Source of the DNA: Lacinutrix sp. C3R15
Lineage (GTDB): Bacteria > Bacteroidota > Bacteroidia > Flavobacteriales > Flavobacteriaceae
DNA: 64,000 nt
NCBI RefSeq assembly: GCF_018860825.1
Contig: NZ_JAHKPZ010000030.1
Coordinates: 163,695-227,694, forward strand
Direction of reading: 5' to 3'
Notes under the pieces: model-generated
Seen by the model: only the letters and a program-made list of their open reading frames with translations
Told to the model about the DNA's origin: nothing
Databases searched by the model: none
Translations under genes and position numbers: made by a program
Part shown: one piece after another, positions 17,897 to 27,286 of the stretch
Layout of the letters: every line of letters starts with the position of its first letter
Numbering within the stretch: position 1 is the stretch's first letter

Positions 17897-17913
17897 AATA
17901 TGCTACATTTAAA

Positions 17914-18693
17914 CTACTTAAAAAATGCTTTTACTTGTGCATCTTTTGATGTTGCTAATTCATTAAAGGTACCTTCGGCATAATTAATACCATCTACTAA
18001 CAATATAATACGTTCTGAAACTACACGAGCGCAATCTACATCATGCGTAATAATTAACGAAGAGGTTTTGTATTGTTTTTGTACGTTTCGCATAAGCTCA
18101 ATAATTTCTTTAGAGGTAATAGGATCTAAACCACTTGTTGGCTCATCATATAAAATTATTTTTGGTTTTAGTATTAAGGTTCTTGCTAATGCAATACGTC
18201 TTTTCATGCCGCCAGAAAGTTCTGCTGGCATTAGGTCTATGGCGTGTAACAAACCTACATTTTCTAGTGCCTCCTTTATTAACTCATCTATATTTGCTGC
18301 ATTGCCTAATTTGCTTTTATGTCTTCGTAAAGGGAATTCTAAATTTTCTCTAACAGTCATAGAATCATACAAAGCACTACCTTGAAATAAAAAACCTATT
18401 TCTGTTCTTAGAGTATCTAAATCGGTTTGATTTAAAGTATTAATCTCATGATCCATTATTTTAATCGTTCCTGAGTCTGCTTGTAGTAAGCCTACCAAAC
18501 ATTTTATCATCACCGATTTACCAGAACCTGATTTACCCATAATCACCAGATTTTCTCCTTCAAACAATTCTAAATTAAATCCATTTAAAACATGATTATC
18601 TCCAAAGCTTTTTCTTAAGTCCTTAATTTCTAAGATTACCGACTTCTTGTTACTGGTACCCGAAAGTGTTTGTATGTTTTGTTTTGTGTGCAT
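17914..18693 (-). CDS. mlaF: MlaF-type ABC ATPase
   Basis: 259 residues. Walker A GKSGSGKS, signature LSGGMKRRIALAR and Walker B IILYDEPTSGLDP are intact. The GGMKRR signature and the GLDP Walker B ending are typical of the Mla/Ttg2A group. The gap to mlaE is only 3 bp. It powers phospholipid trafficking that maintains outer-membrane lipid asymmetry. Confidence 0.93.
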   Translation of the reverse strand: MHTKQNIQTLSGTSNKKSVILEIKDLRKSFGDNHVLNGFNLELFEGENLVIMGKSGSGKSVMIKCLVGLLQADSGTIKIMDHEINTLNQTDLDTLRTEIGFLFQGSALYDSMTVRENLEFPLRRHKSKLGNAANIDELIKEALENVGLLHAIDLMPAELSGGMKRRIALARTLILKPKIILYDEPTSGLDPITSKEIIELMRNVQKQYKTSSLIITHDVDCARVVSERIILLVDGINYAEGTFNELATSKDAQVKAFFK

Positions 18694-18696
18694 AAC

Positions 18697-19467
18697 TTAA
18701 AGATCAAAAAATATATCGGTTACAAAAACTGCTATAAAATCTATTACAAACAATAACATAGAAGAAAACACCACTGCAGAATTAGCAGCAGCTCCTACGC
18801 CAACCGTTCCTTTTTTACAGGTATAGCCTTTAAAACAACCAACTAATGCAATTGCAAATCCGAAAAAAAAGGTTTTAATAGTTGCAGGTAAAAGATCACT
18901 AAACTCTAAAACTTTAATCACTTTATTAAAATAAAGCACAAAGGAAACTTCTCCTTTAATATTTTCTACAATATAAGAACCTAAAAGAGCAATAGCATCG
19001 CCAAGAAGTACTAAAAGTGGCAGCATAAGAGTGGCAGCAACAATTCTAGTAACTACTAAAAACTTAAACGGATTTGTACCAGAAACTTCCATAGCATCAA
19101 TTTGCTCTGTTACACGCATAGAGCCTAGTTCTGCACCAATGCCTGAAGCGATTCTGCCTGCAAAAGTTAAAGCAATAATTACTGGTCCTATTTCTCTTAT
19201 AATAGAAAGACTTACCATAGAAGGCATCCATGATTCTGCACCAAAACCTTCTAAGGTTGGTCTGGTTTGTATAGTCATTACTAAACCAATAATAAACCCT
19301 GTAACTGCAACTAACAAAATAGAACGATTACCTATATGATAACATTGCTTCAGGAGTTCTTTTACTTCAAAAGGTCTGGAAAATACTTCTTTAAAAAATC
19401 GGCTTGCAAATAGCGTGAGTTCTCCAATTTCTACAAAAAAAGACTTTAAACCACTTGAACTACTCAT
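18697..19467 (-). CDS. mlaE: MlaE-type permease
   Basis: 256 residues with about five or six transmembrane segments and the family hallmark EIGPVIIALTFAGRIASGIGAELGSMRVTEQIDAMEV in the middle. It forms the inner-membrane core of the Mla complex with MlaF. First gene of the mlaEFD operon, with its own CRP/FNR-type promoter upstream. Confidence 0.93.
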   Translation of the reverse strand: MSSSSGLKSFFVEIGELTLFASRFFKEVFSRPFEVKELLKQCYHIGNRSILLVAVTGFIIGLVMTIQTRPTLEGFGAESWMPSMVSLSIIREIGPVIIALTFAGRIASGIGAELGSMRVTEQIDAMEVSGTNPFKFLVVTRIVAATLMLPLLVLLGDAIALLGSYIVENIKGEVSFVLYFNKVIKVLEFSDLLPATIKTFFFGFAIALVGCFKGYTCKKGTVGVGAAANSAVVFSSMLLFVIDFIAVFVTDIFFDL

Positions 19468-19484
19468 TATTAAATATTTAAATC

Positions 19485-19527
19485 TAAATATAGTAAGAAA
19501 ATAGCACTTTAATAATGATTTAAATCA
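19485..19527 (-). promoter_or_regulatory. CRP/FNR-type site and -7 box of mlaEFD
   Basis: TGATTTAAATCA (19516-19527) is a perfect palindrome and TATATTTA (19492-19485, minus) is the -7 box, centred 33 bp away. The mlaE start is at 19467. Confidence 0.7.
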
Positions 19528-19888
19528 TAGAATATTTTTTTATACAAAGATAATAAGGGAAGGAAGCATGATTTACTTGTAGATTTAAACACCTTAAATA
19601 AAGAGTTTTAAAACATAGCTTTTATCATACGTTCTTTTATTAGATACGTTATAAAAATCATCATTAAAAAGGATGCTTTTTGCATTTTTTAAACTTTTAA
19701 AAATTGGTTTAGAAAAGTTCATTTATTTCACAGTTTATTTTTTAAATTACATCCTAATTATTAAACAATAAAACTTTTGTTAAATAGATGTATTTACAAA
19801 GAAAACAATAGGGTCTTTAAAGAATTTATCTTCAACAAAATCATTATAAAACTAGCATAAGATTACAACTAATTATATTTAAAATAAA
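19528..19888. other. Intergenic stretch before the FGE gene
   Basis: About 360 bp, AT-rich, with no frame open for more than a few dozen codons. A short A-run/ATGC/T-run/GCAT/T-run element near 19670-19695 could be a weak terminator. I found no convincing promoter for the FGE gene, although one must lie here. Confidence 0.45.
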
Positions 19889-20992
19889 ATGTATTATCAA
19901 AACATAAAAAAAAATTTAGCTTATTTCTCACTCGCTTTGGTACTGTTTTCATCAGTTTCTAGCTGTAAAAAGGAAGAACATAAAAAAGCACCTGAAGCTA
20001 AAGCGGATCTAACGTCAAAAATCGAAACCCCAGAAGGCATGGTTTGGGTAGAGGAGAAAACTTTTTTACAAGGCGCTAAAGAATCTGATAATTATGCCAT
20101 GTCAAGAGAAAAGCCTGCACATTGGGTTACTGTGGATGGTTTTTTTATGGATATAACAGAAGTTACCAACAAACAATTCAAAGCATTTGTTGAAGCTACA
20201 AACTATATAACCATAGCAGAACGTGAGATTGATTGGGAAGAAATGAAAAAAGAATTACCTCCCAATACACCAAAACCTCATGATTCTATTTTACAACCTG
20301 GCAGTTTAATTTTCAATAAAAGTGTTAATGCTGTTGTAAACATGGAAAACTATGGCCAATGGTGGACATGGAGAACTGGTGCAGACTGGAAACACCCTGA
20401 AGGACCAGAATCTTCTATTGAAGGAAAAGACAATTACCCAGTAGTTCATGTGGCATATCAAGATGCTTTAGCATATTGTGAATGGGCTAATAGACGTTTA
20501 CCAACTGAAGCAGAATGGGAATCTGCAGCCCAAGGTAAAAACACAAATACCATCTTTACTTGGGGCAATGATGCTGCAAAACTAGATGCGCATGCTAATA
20601 CTTGGCAAGGGGTGTTTCCTACAAGAAATGAGCCTCAAGACGGTTTTGAATTTATTTCTCCGGTAAAATCCTATCCTGCAAATAGTATTGGTTTATACGA
20701 TATGGCTGGAAATGTATGGGAAATCACTAGTGATTTCTTTAATGTAAAACATTATAGTGAATTAGACTCCTCTAAACCTATTGTAAATCCTAAAGGAGCT
20801 GAAACTCATTTTAACCCTAATAATCCGTATCAAGTAGAACACGTGATGAAAGGTGGTTCGTTTTTATGTCATGCGTCTTATTGTGCTAGTTTTAGAATTT
20901 CGGCAAAAATGGGTGTTTCTGTAGATTCAGGATCCGATCATATGGGCTTTAGAACAGTGGCTACACCACAAATGTTAGCTTCTAATGAATAA
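19889..20992 (+). CDS. Formylglycine-generating sulfatase-modifying enzyme, lipoprotein
   Basis: 367 residues. A lipoprotein signal ends at SSVSSC (lipid-modified Cys at 26). The SUMF1/FGE fold fills about 47-358 (GMVWVEEKTFLQGA, LPTEAEWESAAQG, GNVWEITSDFF, MGFRTV). The copper-binding cysteine pair of true FGE is present at C327 and C332 in GGSFLCHASYC, followed by the DSGSDHMGFR segment. It should therefore oxidise the active-site Cys of S1 sulfatases to formylglycine using O2, outside the cytoplasm. It stands at the edge of a locus with 12 such sulfatases and ends in a strong terminator. Confidence 0.93.
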   Translation: MYYQNIKKNLAYFSLALVLFSSVSSCKKEEHKKAPEAKADLTSKIETPEGMVWVEEKTFLQGAKESDNYAMSREKPAHWVTVDGFFMDITEVTNKQFKAFVEATNYITIAEREIDWEEMKKELPPNTPKPHDSILQPGSLIFNKSVNAVVNMENYGQWWTWRTGADWKHPEGPESSIEGKDNYPVVHVAYQDALAYCEWANRRLPTEAEWESAAQGKNTNTIFTWGNDAAKLDAHANTWQGVFPTRNEPQDGFEFISPVKSYPANSIGLYDMAGNVWEITSDFFNVKHYSELDSSKPIVNPKGAETHFNPNNPYQVEHVMKGGSFLCHASYCASFRISAKMGVSVDSGSDHMGFRTVATPQMLASNE

Positions 20993-21021
20993 CTAGTTTA
21001 TTTCTTATACATAACTAAAAA

Positions 21022-21055
21022 AGCAGCAATATTTATTAAATATTGCTGCTTTTTT
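21022..21055. terminator. Strong terminator after the FGE gene
   Basis: AGCAGCAATATTTA and TAAATATTGCTGCT form a near-perfect 13-14 bp hairpin flanked by an A run and a T run, so it can work in both directions. It separates the FGE gene from the convergent minus-strand operon. Confidence 0.9.
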
Positions 21056-21147
21056 ATATGGAACAATCGACAAATGCCCTTGCGTGAAATTATATTGTAA
21101 ATGAAAAATTTGGCACTAGTATATGGTCAAAATTCAGGTCGTTTTAA

Positions 21148-22335
21148 TTAGTTGTTAGCCAAATTAAATTGAGTTTCCAATGGCACACCGTCAATGGATT
21201 CCAAGTCTTTAACCTTTTGTTTGTAGAATTCTGTTGGCGGTGGAAAATTGAAGGTCTTCCAAAAAATCGAGTTGTATTCCACTTTAATATCTTCTATGTT
21301 TTTTTGGTAAACGTTAGAACTTTTAGTCTTAATTTTATTTTTATCAGTTTCTATACCTAAAACGACAACTTCATTTCTCACAGATATTTTAAATTTGTCA
21401 TCTGTTGTTTTTAAAATTGACTGTTGCGCTTTGTTTAGTTCGTGATACTGTCTTGTAAAGTAATTATGATAGCTTAAATACATTTTTCCGTCCTTGTTCT
21501 TTTTATACAGATACACAAGTGTAGCAGATTCGTTGGTCGTTTTATATACCTTATAAGTATCCATCCCAATGTATAAAATTGGATCTTGGTAAGGGCGTCG
21601 TTTATTGCTATCCTTTTGGCCTTGAATGATAATAATATCTTCACCATCGTACGATGTGTCTCCTATTTTAGACCATTTATAATTTTTATAAGGAATACCA
21701 TTTCTTAGTGGGTCCATTTGGGTCATAAGATGAATAGGATACGTGCGTTTTAATTTGACATTAGGAAAATACCTGTAATCTACCGATTTTCTTCCTTCTA
21801 CAATTTCTATACGATTAACATCACCACTACTTGGACCTTTATCTTTCACTTTTATGTAATGCTCAATAAGAAATTTAGCCTTTTCTTTTTCAACAGTAAA
21901 AAAACGATTTAAAACCTTTAGTTCGTGCGTTGCGCTTACGGTATTATTTTTTAAGTTTTTAAAGGCCAACTGCACATAATGAGATGGGTTCATTATGTTA
22001 ACTCCATCAAGCGATACAATATCTTCTTTTAAGGTTATTACTTTTTCGTTTAATGCCAAAAAGTCTTCAACTAAAATTTTAGAGGTTATATAACCTATGC
22101 TTGAAACCTCTAGAGTATCTAATAAGTTTTTTTTTGAGAGTTCTAATAAAAACTCCCCATCTTCATTACTTGACGTTCCAATCCATTTAGATGGAATACC
22201 TATGGCAGCATAGGAAACTCCAAGACTAGTTTCATCTAAAACAACACCTTCTATTTTCAATATGTCTTGCGAATAGAGTGTAGTTACAGATAAAGTTATA
22301 ATGAACAATAAAATAGTTTTTTTTAATAAATACAT
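21148..22335 (-). CDS. Exported carboxypeptidase-regulatory-like domain protein
   Basis: 395 residues. Signal peptide (1-22, ending TTLYSQ) and a CarboxypepD_reg-like beta-sandwich (about 27-100, IEGVVLDETSLGVSYAAIGIPSKWIGTSSNEDGEFLLEL) are clear. The remaining about 290 residues are mostly beta structure with many Lys and Tyr and resemble the periplasmic or outer-membrane part of similar flavobacterial proteins. The role is unknown. It is last in the leftward operon, 81 bp after the sulfatase, and may not belong to the sugar pathway. Confidence 0.75.
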   Translation of the reverse strand: MYLLKKTILLFIITLSVTTLYSQDILKIEGVVLDETSLGVSYAAIGIPSKWIGTSSNEDGEFLLELSKKNLLDTLEVSSIGYITSKILVEDFLALNEKVITLKEDIVSLDGVNIMNPSHYVQLAFKNLKNNTVSATHELKVLNRFFTVEKEKAKFLIEHYIKVKDKGPSSGDVNRIEIVEGRKSVDYRYFPNVKLKRTYPIHLMTQMDPLRNGIPYKNYKWSKIGDTSYDGEDIIIIQGQKDSNKRRPYQDPILYIGMDTYKVYKTTNESATLVYLYKKNKDGKMYLSYHNYFTRQYHELNKAQQSILKTTDDKFKISVRNEVVVLGIETDKNKIKTKSSNVYQKNIEDIKVEYNSIFWKTFNFPPPTEFYKQKVKDLESIDGVPLETQFNLANN

Positions 22336-22416
22336 ATAATGTTTTTTTTTAATTCATATCCATTTTCAAAAATCAAAAAAGGATAAAATCAAGTATTTTT
22401 TCAATCTCTAAGCTTA

Positions 22417-24258
22417 TTAATCTATTAAAGAGAACTCCTTAGATATTCGAGTCACTCTAATATAAAAAGCGCCCCAATCTTCATTTTCATCAGTTGTGAA
22501 CCAAGCACTCATATCCGTTTTTCCTTTGGTGAAATTACCTTTAAAGCTTATTACTTTTGCGTCCTTTTCTACAGCTTTAGTTTGTTCCCAAGCTCCAATT
22601 TTTACACCACCAGATTTAAAATTCATTGTTCTACCTTCTGTAATAGCTTCCGTAGAAATGGTGCCTTCTTTTCCGGCAACAGCTGCATTTATTGCTAAAT
22701 CAGCTTCAAAAGGCCATCTGCTCAATTCAATCGTATACGTTCCAGATTGTTCAAAGGCTACGGTAAATTCACCTCCAACCGGATTCTTTTGCGCTTCCCT
22801 AATATAATTCTGGTTCCATGGAATTTTAGAATCATGCACATGTGTATCATGACAGGTTAATTCTATTGGATTTTGTTGATCTGATCCTAAAACAATAATT
22901 GGAAACTGATTAAATTCCGTAGAAACAGAACTCCACCATTCGTTATAATAGCCTCGCATTTGTTCTACTTTTTCAGGAAACTGTGCTGCTAAGTCATGCT
23001 CTTGTCCTGGATCTTTAGAAATATCATACAATTCTGTACCATTAACCAATCGCATTTTGTCTGACATCACGGCACTTTTTCTCCATTTTATAGGACTTTG
23101 TACACGCTGAGAATCGGTAATGAGATAATCTCTACCTATGGTGTTTTCCGTTCCTAAAAGAAGGGTAGAAATATCGGAACCATCCATTTCCTTTTGTCTT
23201 TCTGGTAATTCTAATCCGCATAAAGTAGCTAAGGTTGGTAAAATATCTAAGTGTGCAGTTAAATCGGTAACATCTCTACCTCCTTCAATATTCTTATCTG
23301 GATACGATATAAAAAATGGTACTCTATGTCCACCTTCATATTCGCTATTTTTTGTTCCTTTCATTCCTGCATTAAATCCGTATAATTTACCACCTACTGT
23401 TTTATAACCCGAAGCAGTGCCGTTATCTGTCATAAAAATAACAATCGTATTCTCTGCTATATTTAAATCTTGCAATTTCTTTTGAAGTTTCGCAAAGTTG
23501 TCATCGACATTGGTAATCATTCCATAAAATATTTTTTGAAACTCCGGAATGTCTAAATCTTTATATTGATTATAATAGGCTTCTGGCACATTAAATGGAA
23601 GGTGTGGCGCATTAGCAGAAATATAAGCGAAAAATGGTGCATCCTTTTTATCTTCAATGTATTTTATGGCTTCATCAAACCAAACATCGGTACAATATCC
23701 TTCAAACTTTGTAGGTACACCATTTTTAAAATAGGTATCATCAAAATAATCATTATCCCAATAATCTGGTGTTTGTCCTACACCACCACCACCATGAGCA
23801 ATCGTGTATTTAAAACCTTTATCCTGAGGTCTAGAGGGATACGTATCTCCTAAATGCCATTTACCAAACATTGCAGTTTCATAACCATTTTCTTTAAAAA
23901 CATCGGCCATTGTTACCTCATCATTTCTTAAAATGGAAACACCACCTATGGTATGCCAAACCCCAACTCTATTGGCATATCTACCTGTCATTAAACCAGA
24001 TCTTGAAGGTGCACAAGTTGGACCAACATGAAAGTCTGTTAATCGAACAGATTCGTCATGAAATTTATCTAAAGCAGGTGTTTTAACCAATGTATTTCCG
24101 TGAGCACCTAAATCGCCATACCCTTGATCATCTGTAATAATGACAATGACATTAGGTTGCTTTTCTTTGGAAGCTTTTGTTGTTGTTTTCTTAGCCTGAG
24201 AAGTACATGAAAATGTAATTCCGACAAGAACAATTAGTAATGCTATTTTTTTATTCAT
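22417..24258 (-). CDS. S1 sulfatase, lipoprotein, with C-terminal beta domain
   Basis: 613 residues. Lipoprotein signal ending TFSC (Cys 18). Metal-binding D43-D44 in ITDDQGYGD and the formylglycine site C82 in TCAPSRSGLMTGR are intact, as are KWHLGD and the MTDNGT strand. About 130 extra C-terminal residues (from about 480) form a beta domain ending in YIRVTRI, absent from the shorter copies here. It shares an FCTD/YCTDVxFDxA segment with the sulfatase at 40381-41874, suggesting the same subfamily. It hydrolyses sulfate esters on a carbohydrate; the position attacked cannot be told. Confidence 0.93.
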   Translation of the reverse strand: MNKKIALLIVLVGITFSCTSQAKKTTTKASKEKQPNVIVIITDDQGYGDLGAHGNTLVKTPALDKFHDESVRLTDFHVGPTCAPSRSGLMTGRYANRVGVWHTIGGVSILRNDEVTMADVFKENGYETAMFGKWHLGDTYPSRPQDKGFKYTIAHGGGGVGQTPDYWDNDYFDDTYFKNGVPTKFEGYCTDVWFDEAIKYIEDKKDAPFFAYISANAPHLPFNVPEAYYNQYKDLDIPEFQKIFYGMITNVDDNFAKLQKKLQDLNIAENTIVIFMTDNGTASGYKTVGGKLYGFNAGMKGTKNSEYEGGHRVPFFISYPDKNIEGGRDVTDLTAHLDILPTLATLCGLELPERQKEMDGSDISTLLLGTENTIGRDYLITDSQRVQSPIKWRKSAVMSDKMRLVNGTELYDISKDPGQEHDLAAQFPEKVEQMRGYYNEWWSSVSTEFNQFPIIVLGSDQQNPIELTCHDTHVHDSKIPWNQNYIREAQKNPVGGEFTVAFEQSGTYTIELSRWPFEADLAINAAVAGKEGTISTEAITEGRTMNFKSGGVKIGAWEQTKAVEKDAKVISFKGNFTKGKTDMSAWFTTDENEDWGAFYIRVTRISKEFSLID

Positions 24259-24317
24259 TTTGATTCTATTTTTAAAAGTAAATAATGCGTCTTTGTTTTT
24301 ACTGAAAAATTTTCAAT

Positions 24318-25706
24318 CTATTTAGGCAAGTCTTTTTTCCAGTCTTTCCACAAGCTTTTAAGTTCATGAACTATTACCTTGTTATTTTCTGCTAGGTTAT
24401 TTTTCTCAAACGGATCGTTAGAAATATCATATAATTCTTCTTTATTAATATCTTCATTAAATAAGAGTTTCCAATCTCCTTTTCTAACAGCACCTTGCGC
24501 CCAATGATTTGTATGCTCTTTTGGAAAACGCCATTCCCAAAATAAAGGTTTTGCTCTATTAAAACTAGTATTCTCTAAAATAGAACTAATATTTTCACCA
24601 TCAATGGCATAATCTTTTGGTAATTCTGTGTCTGCTAAACTTGCAAATGTTGGTAATAAATCAACAGTAGAAAGTACACTTGTAGAGTCTACTTTGTTTT
24701 CTTGTACGTGATTTTTCCATTTTACAATGAAAGGTACCACGACGCCTCCTTGAAGAATATCCACTTTTCTACCTCTTAAACCTGCTGTAGAACCCGCTTC
24801 TTTTGAAGGTCCCCATCCTGCAGGACCATTATCACTTGAAAAAATAATTAGGGTATTTTCATCTAATCCCATTTCGGATATCGATGCTAATAATCTTCCT
24901 ATATGATAATCGGCATCTTTTAAAACCGCATAATAAGTTTCTTTACTAGGCGATAAACCTTTAAAGGATTTGCGTTGTTCTTCGGAAGGCCATAAAGGGG
25001 TATGTGGATCTTTTAACCAAAGGTTTACAAACATGGGTTGTTTGCCTTTATTTCTTTTGATAAAATCGATTGTTTCATCAACCGCAATTTTACTAGAACT
25101 TTGTACCCATAAGGTATCTTTATCCATAAATCGTGTGGTTGGCCATTTTTGATCGCCTTTCCAAGTTGGTCCATTTCCGTTCCAAACTCTAGTCTCATCA
25201 TAACCATATGTTTTAGGTTCGGGAGCAGAAGGATCGCCATGCGGTTTACCACCACCTCCTAAATGCCATTTTCCAAAATGTGCTGTTTTATAGCCTGCTT
25301 TTTGCATGGTTTGTGGTAGATAAACAGGCAAGGAATCATTCAAATAATTTGGCATATTACGTCTAGCATTTACTTCATTTCCTGCAAAATGACCATGCAC
25401 TTGATGTCTTGCTGGAAAATGACCTGTTAAGACCGAAGATCTACTAGGAGAACAAACACCACTTGTAACATGAAACTGTGTAAACCTGGTACCTTCAGAA
25501 GCCATTTTATCTAAGTTTGGTGTAGATACTTCGGTGTTTCCATAAACACCTAAATCTCCATATCCCCAATCATCAGCAAAAACAAAAATGATGTTTGGCC
25601 TAGTATCTTCTTTTACGGTTACAACTTCTTTTTTAGTGTTATTACAAGAAATCATAGTAATTAAAACTAATGCTAATGGCATATTCTTTAATAAACGTAT
25701 TCTCAT
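24318..25706 (-). CDS. S1 sulfatase, lipoprotein
   Basis: 462 residues. Lipoprotein signal ending MISC (Cys 21). Metal ligands D45-D46 in FADDWGYGDLG, formylglycine site C85 in GVCSPSRSSVLTGH, FGKWHLGGGG and FSSDNGPAGWG are intact. The general look is that of the N-acetylgalactosamine-6-sulfatase-like group. It is 8 bp downstream of the preceding sulfatase gene and in the same leftward operon. Confidence 0.93.
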   Translation of the reverse strand: MRIRLLKNMPLALVLITMISCNNTKKEVVTVKEDTRPNIIFVFADDWGYGDLGVYGNTEVSTPNLDKMASEGTRFTQFHVTSGVCSPSRSSVLTGHFPARHQVHGHFAGNEVNARRNMPNYLNDSLPVYLPQTMQKAGYKTAHFGKWHLGGGGKPHGDPSAPEPKTYGYDETRVWNGNGPTWKGDQKWPTTRFMDKDTLWVQSSSKIAVDETIDFIKRNKGKQPMFVNLWLKDPHTPLWPSEEQRKSFKGLSPSKETYYAVLKDADYHIGRLLASISEMGLDENTLIIFSSDNGPAGWGPSKEAGSTAGLRGRKVDILQGGVVVPFIVKWKNHVQENKVDSTSVLSTVDLLPTFASLADTELPKDYAIDGENISSILENTSFNRAKPLFWEWRFPKEHTNHWAQGAVRKGDWKLLFNEDINKEELYDISNDPFEKNNLAENNKVIVHELKSLWKDWKKDLPK

Positions 25707-25713
25707 TTTCGAA

Positions 25714-27264
25714 TTAATTTTTAAACGTTTCTGTTTTTTGTTCCTGAACTAATGCTGCTGCTAATTCACTCACCTTCTCTGGAAATTTACTGGCTAAATT
25801 AATCGTTTGTCCAATATCTTCTTTCAAGTTAAAGAGTTGTACACTATCTGTAGCCTTTTCAAAACGTTGTCCTTCTTCAAACCATTTTGGAATTCTAGCA
25901 TGATAGCCATCTTTATTATTTATATACAACCAATCCCCTTTTCTAACGGCATATTTGGATGTAAATGTATTATGAATCATATTTTCTCTAACAACCTCAT
26001 TGTTTTCTGTTAACCACAATTCTGAAAAATTATAACTATCGTGTTGAAAACCTTTTGGTAAATCACTATTGGTAATAGTAGCAAGCGTATTTAGAATATC
26101 TATTTGACTAAATAACTGATGACTTGTAGTTCCTGCTTTTATTTTATTTGGCCATTTTACAATAAAAGGCACATGGTGTCCACCTTCGTAAACATCTCTT
26201 TTCACACCTCTAAACGGATGCGAACTATCGTGATTGTAGTTTTTAATACGATCATAAGCATAACGCTCTGATCCGTTATCTGAAGTAAAAATTACAATGG
26301 TATTTTCGTCTGCACCAATCGATTGTAAAGCGATTAAAACTTGCCCCACAGCAGCATCTGTTTGATACACCCAATCGCCATAAGCGCCTGCTTCGCTTTT
26401 TCCTCTAAATGCTTTGTTAGGAATTATTGGTGCATGTGGAGAAGGAAAAGGAAGGTATAAAAAGAAAGGCTTTACTGCCTTTTCTTGATTTTTTATAAAA
26501 GTTACTGCAGTACTTGTAACCGTTGGTAAAACATTATAAAAATCCCAATCTTTAACTGCTGGACCAGGTCTTAATTCCCAATTACCTTCTAGAGGAAAAT
26601 CGTTTCTTGGAAGTTGTAAGGTTATGGTTGGAGCTTCGGTAACCTTATCATTTTTAATCCAAGTATACGGTGGAAAATTAATAGTTCCATCTCCATAATA
26701 GGAATCAAAGCCGATAGATAACGGACCATTAGGAATACTTTTATTCCAGTCATACGCTTGTGCTGGCCAAATTTCCAATTCCTTTTTTCCGCGAATAACG
26801 GTTTCTTTTTGTGTAAAATCTTTCTTGCGGATGGCTTCCCAATTCCAACCTAAATGCCATTTACCAATTGCTGCTGTATGATACCCGTTTGCTTTAAGAA
26901 TTTTAGGTAGAGTCACCTGGTTTTCTTTAAAAACAGATTCTCCCATGGCATGCACAATATCATTAAAGTCTCTCCAATGATAACGACCAGATAACAACGC
27001 ATATCGACTTGGTGTACAAACACCAGAAGAACTGTGAGCATCTGTCATTAGCAGACCTTCTTCAGCTAGTTGATCTAAATTAGGTGTTGGTATTTTAGAT
27101 TGCGGATTTTGAATTGCCAAATCGCCATAGCCCATATCATCGGCGTAAAAGATGATAATATTAGGTTTACTATCTGGTTGTGTTTTTTTTGTTGGTTTTG
27201 TTTGTTGTTGACAAGATGTGAAACACGCCAGCATGAAAACATAAAAGTAGGCACTTATTTTCAT
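25714..27264 (-). CDS. S1 sulfatase, lipoprotein
   Basis: 516 residues from the ATG at 27264. A longer frame begins with TTG at 27303, but only the ATG start gives a proper lipoprotein signal (MKISAYFYVFMLACFTSC, Cys 18). Formylglycine site C83 in GVCTPSRYALLSGRYHWR, the ADDMGYGDL metal loop and the TSDNGSERY strand are intact. The CTPSRY...SGRY...WR form resembles the copies at 43254, 44878 and 47991, so these four probably form one subfamily. The start lies 22 bp after the stop of the upstream gene. Confidence 0.93.
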   Translation of the reverse strand: MKISAYFYVFMLACFTSCQQQTKPTKKTQPDSKPNIIIFYADDMGYGDLAIQNPQSKIPTPNLDQLAEEGLLMTDAHSSSGVCTPSRYALLSGRYHWRDFNDIVHAMGESVFKENQVTLPKILKANGYHTAAIGKWHLGWNWEAIRKKDFTQKETVIRGKKELEIWPAQAYDWNKSIPNGPLSIGFDSYYGDGTINFPPYTWIKNDKVTEAPTITLQLPRNDFPLEGNWELRPGPAVKDWDFYNVLPTVTSTAVTFIKNQEKAVKPFFLYLPFPSPHAPIIPNKAFRGKSEAGAYGDWVYQTDAAVGQVLIALQSIGADENTIVIFTSDNGSERYAYDRIKNYNHDSSHPFRGVKRDVYEGGHHVPFIVKWPNKIKAGTTSHQLFSQIDILNTLATITNSDLPKGFQHDSYNFSELWLTENNEVVRENMIHNTFTSKYAVRKGDWLYINNKDGYHARIPKWFEEGQRFEKATDSVQLFNLKEDIGQTINLASKFPEKVSELAAALVQEQKTETFKN

Positions 27265-27286
27265 GGTTTTTGTTTTCTTTTTTGTT

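Noticed and set aside
19560-19720. Possible gene remnant before FGE
   Set aside because: Short pieces such as KHDLLVDLNT recall sulfatase C-termini, but they are too short and interrupted by stops to support a call.
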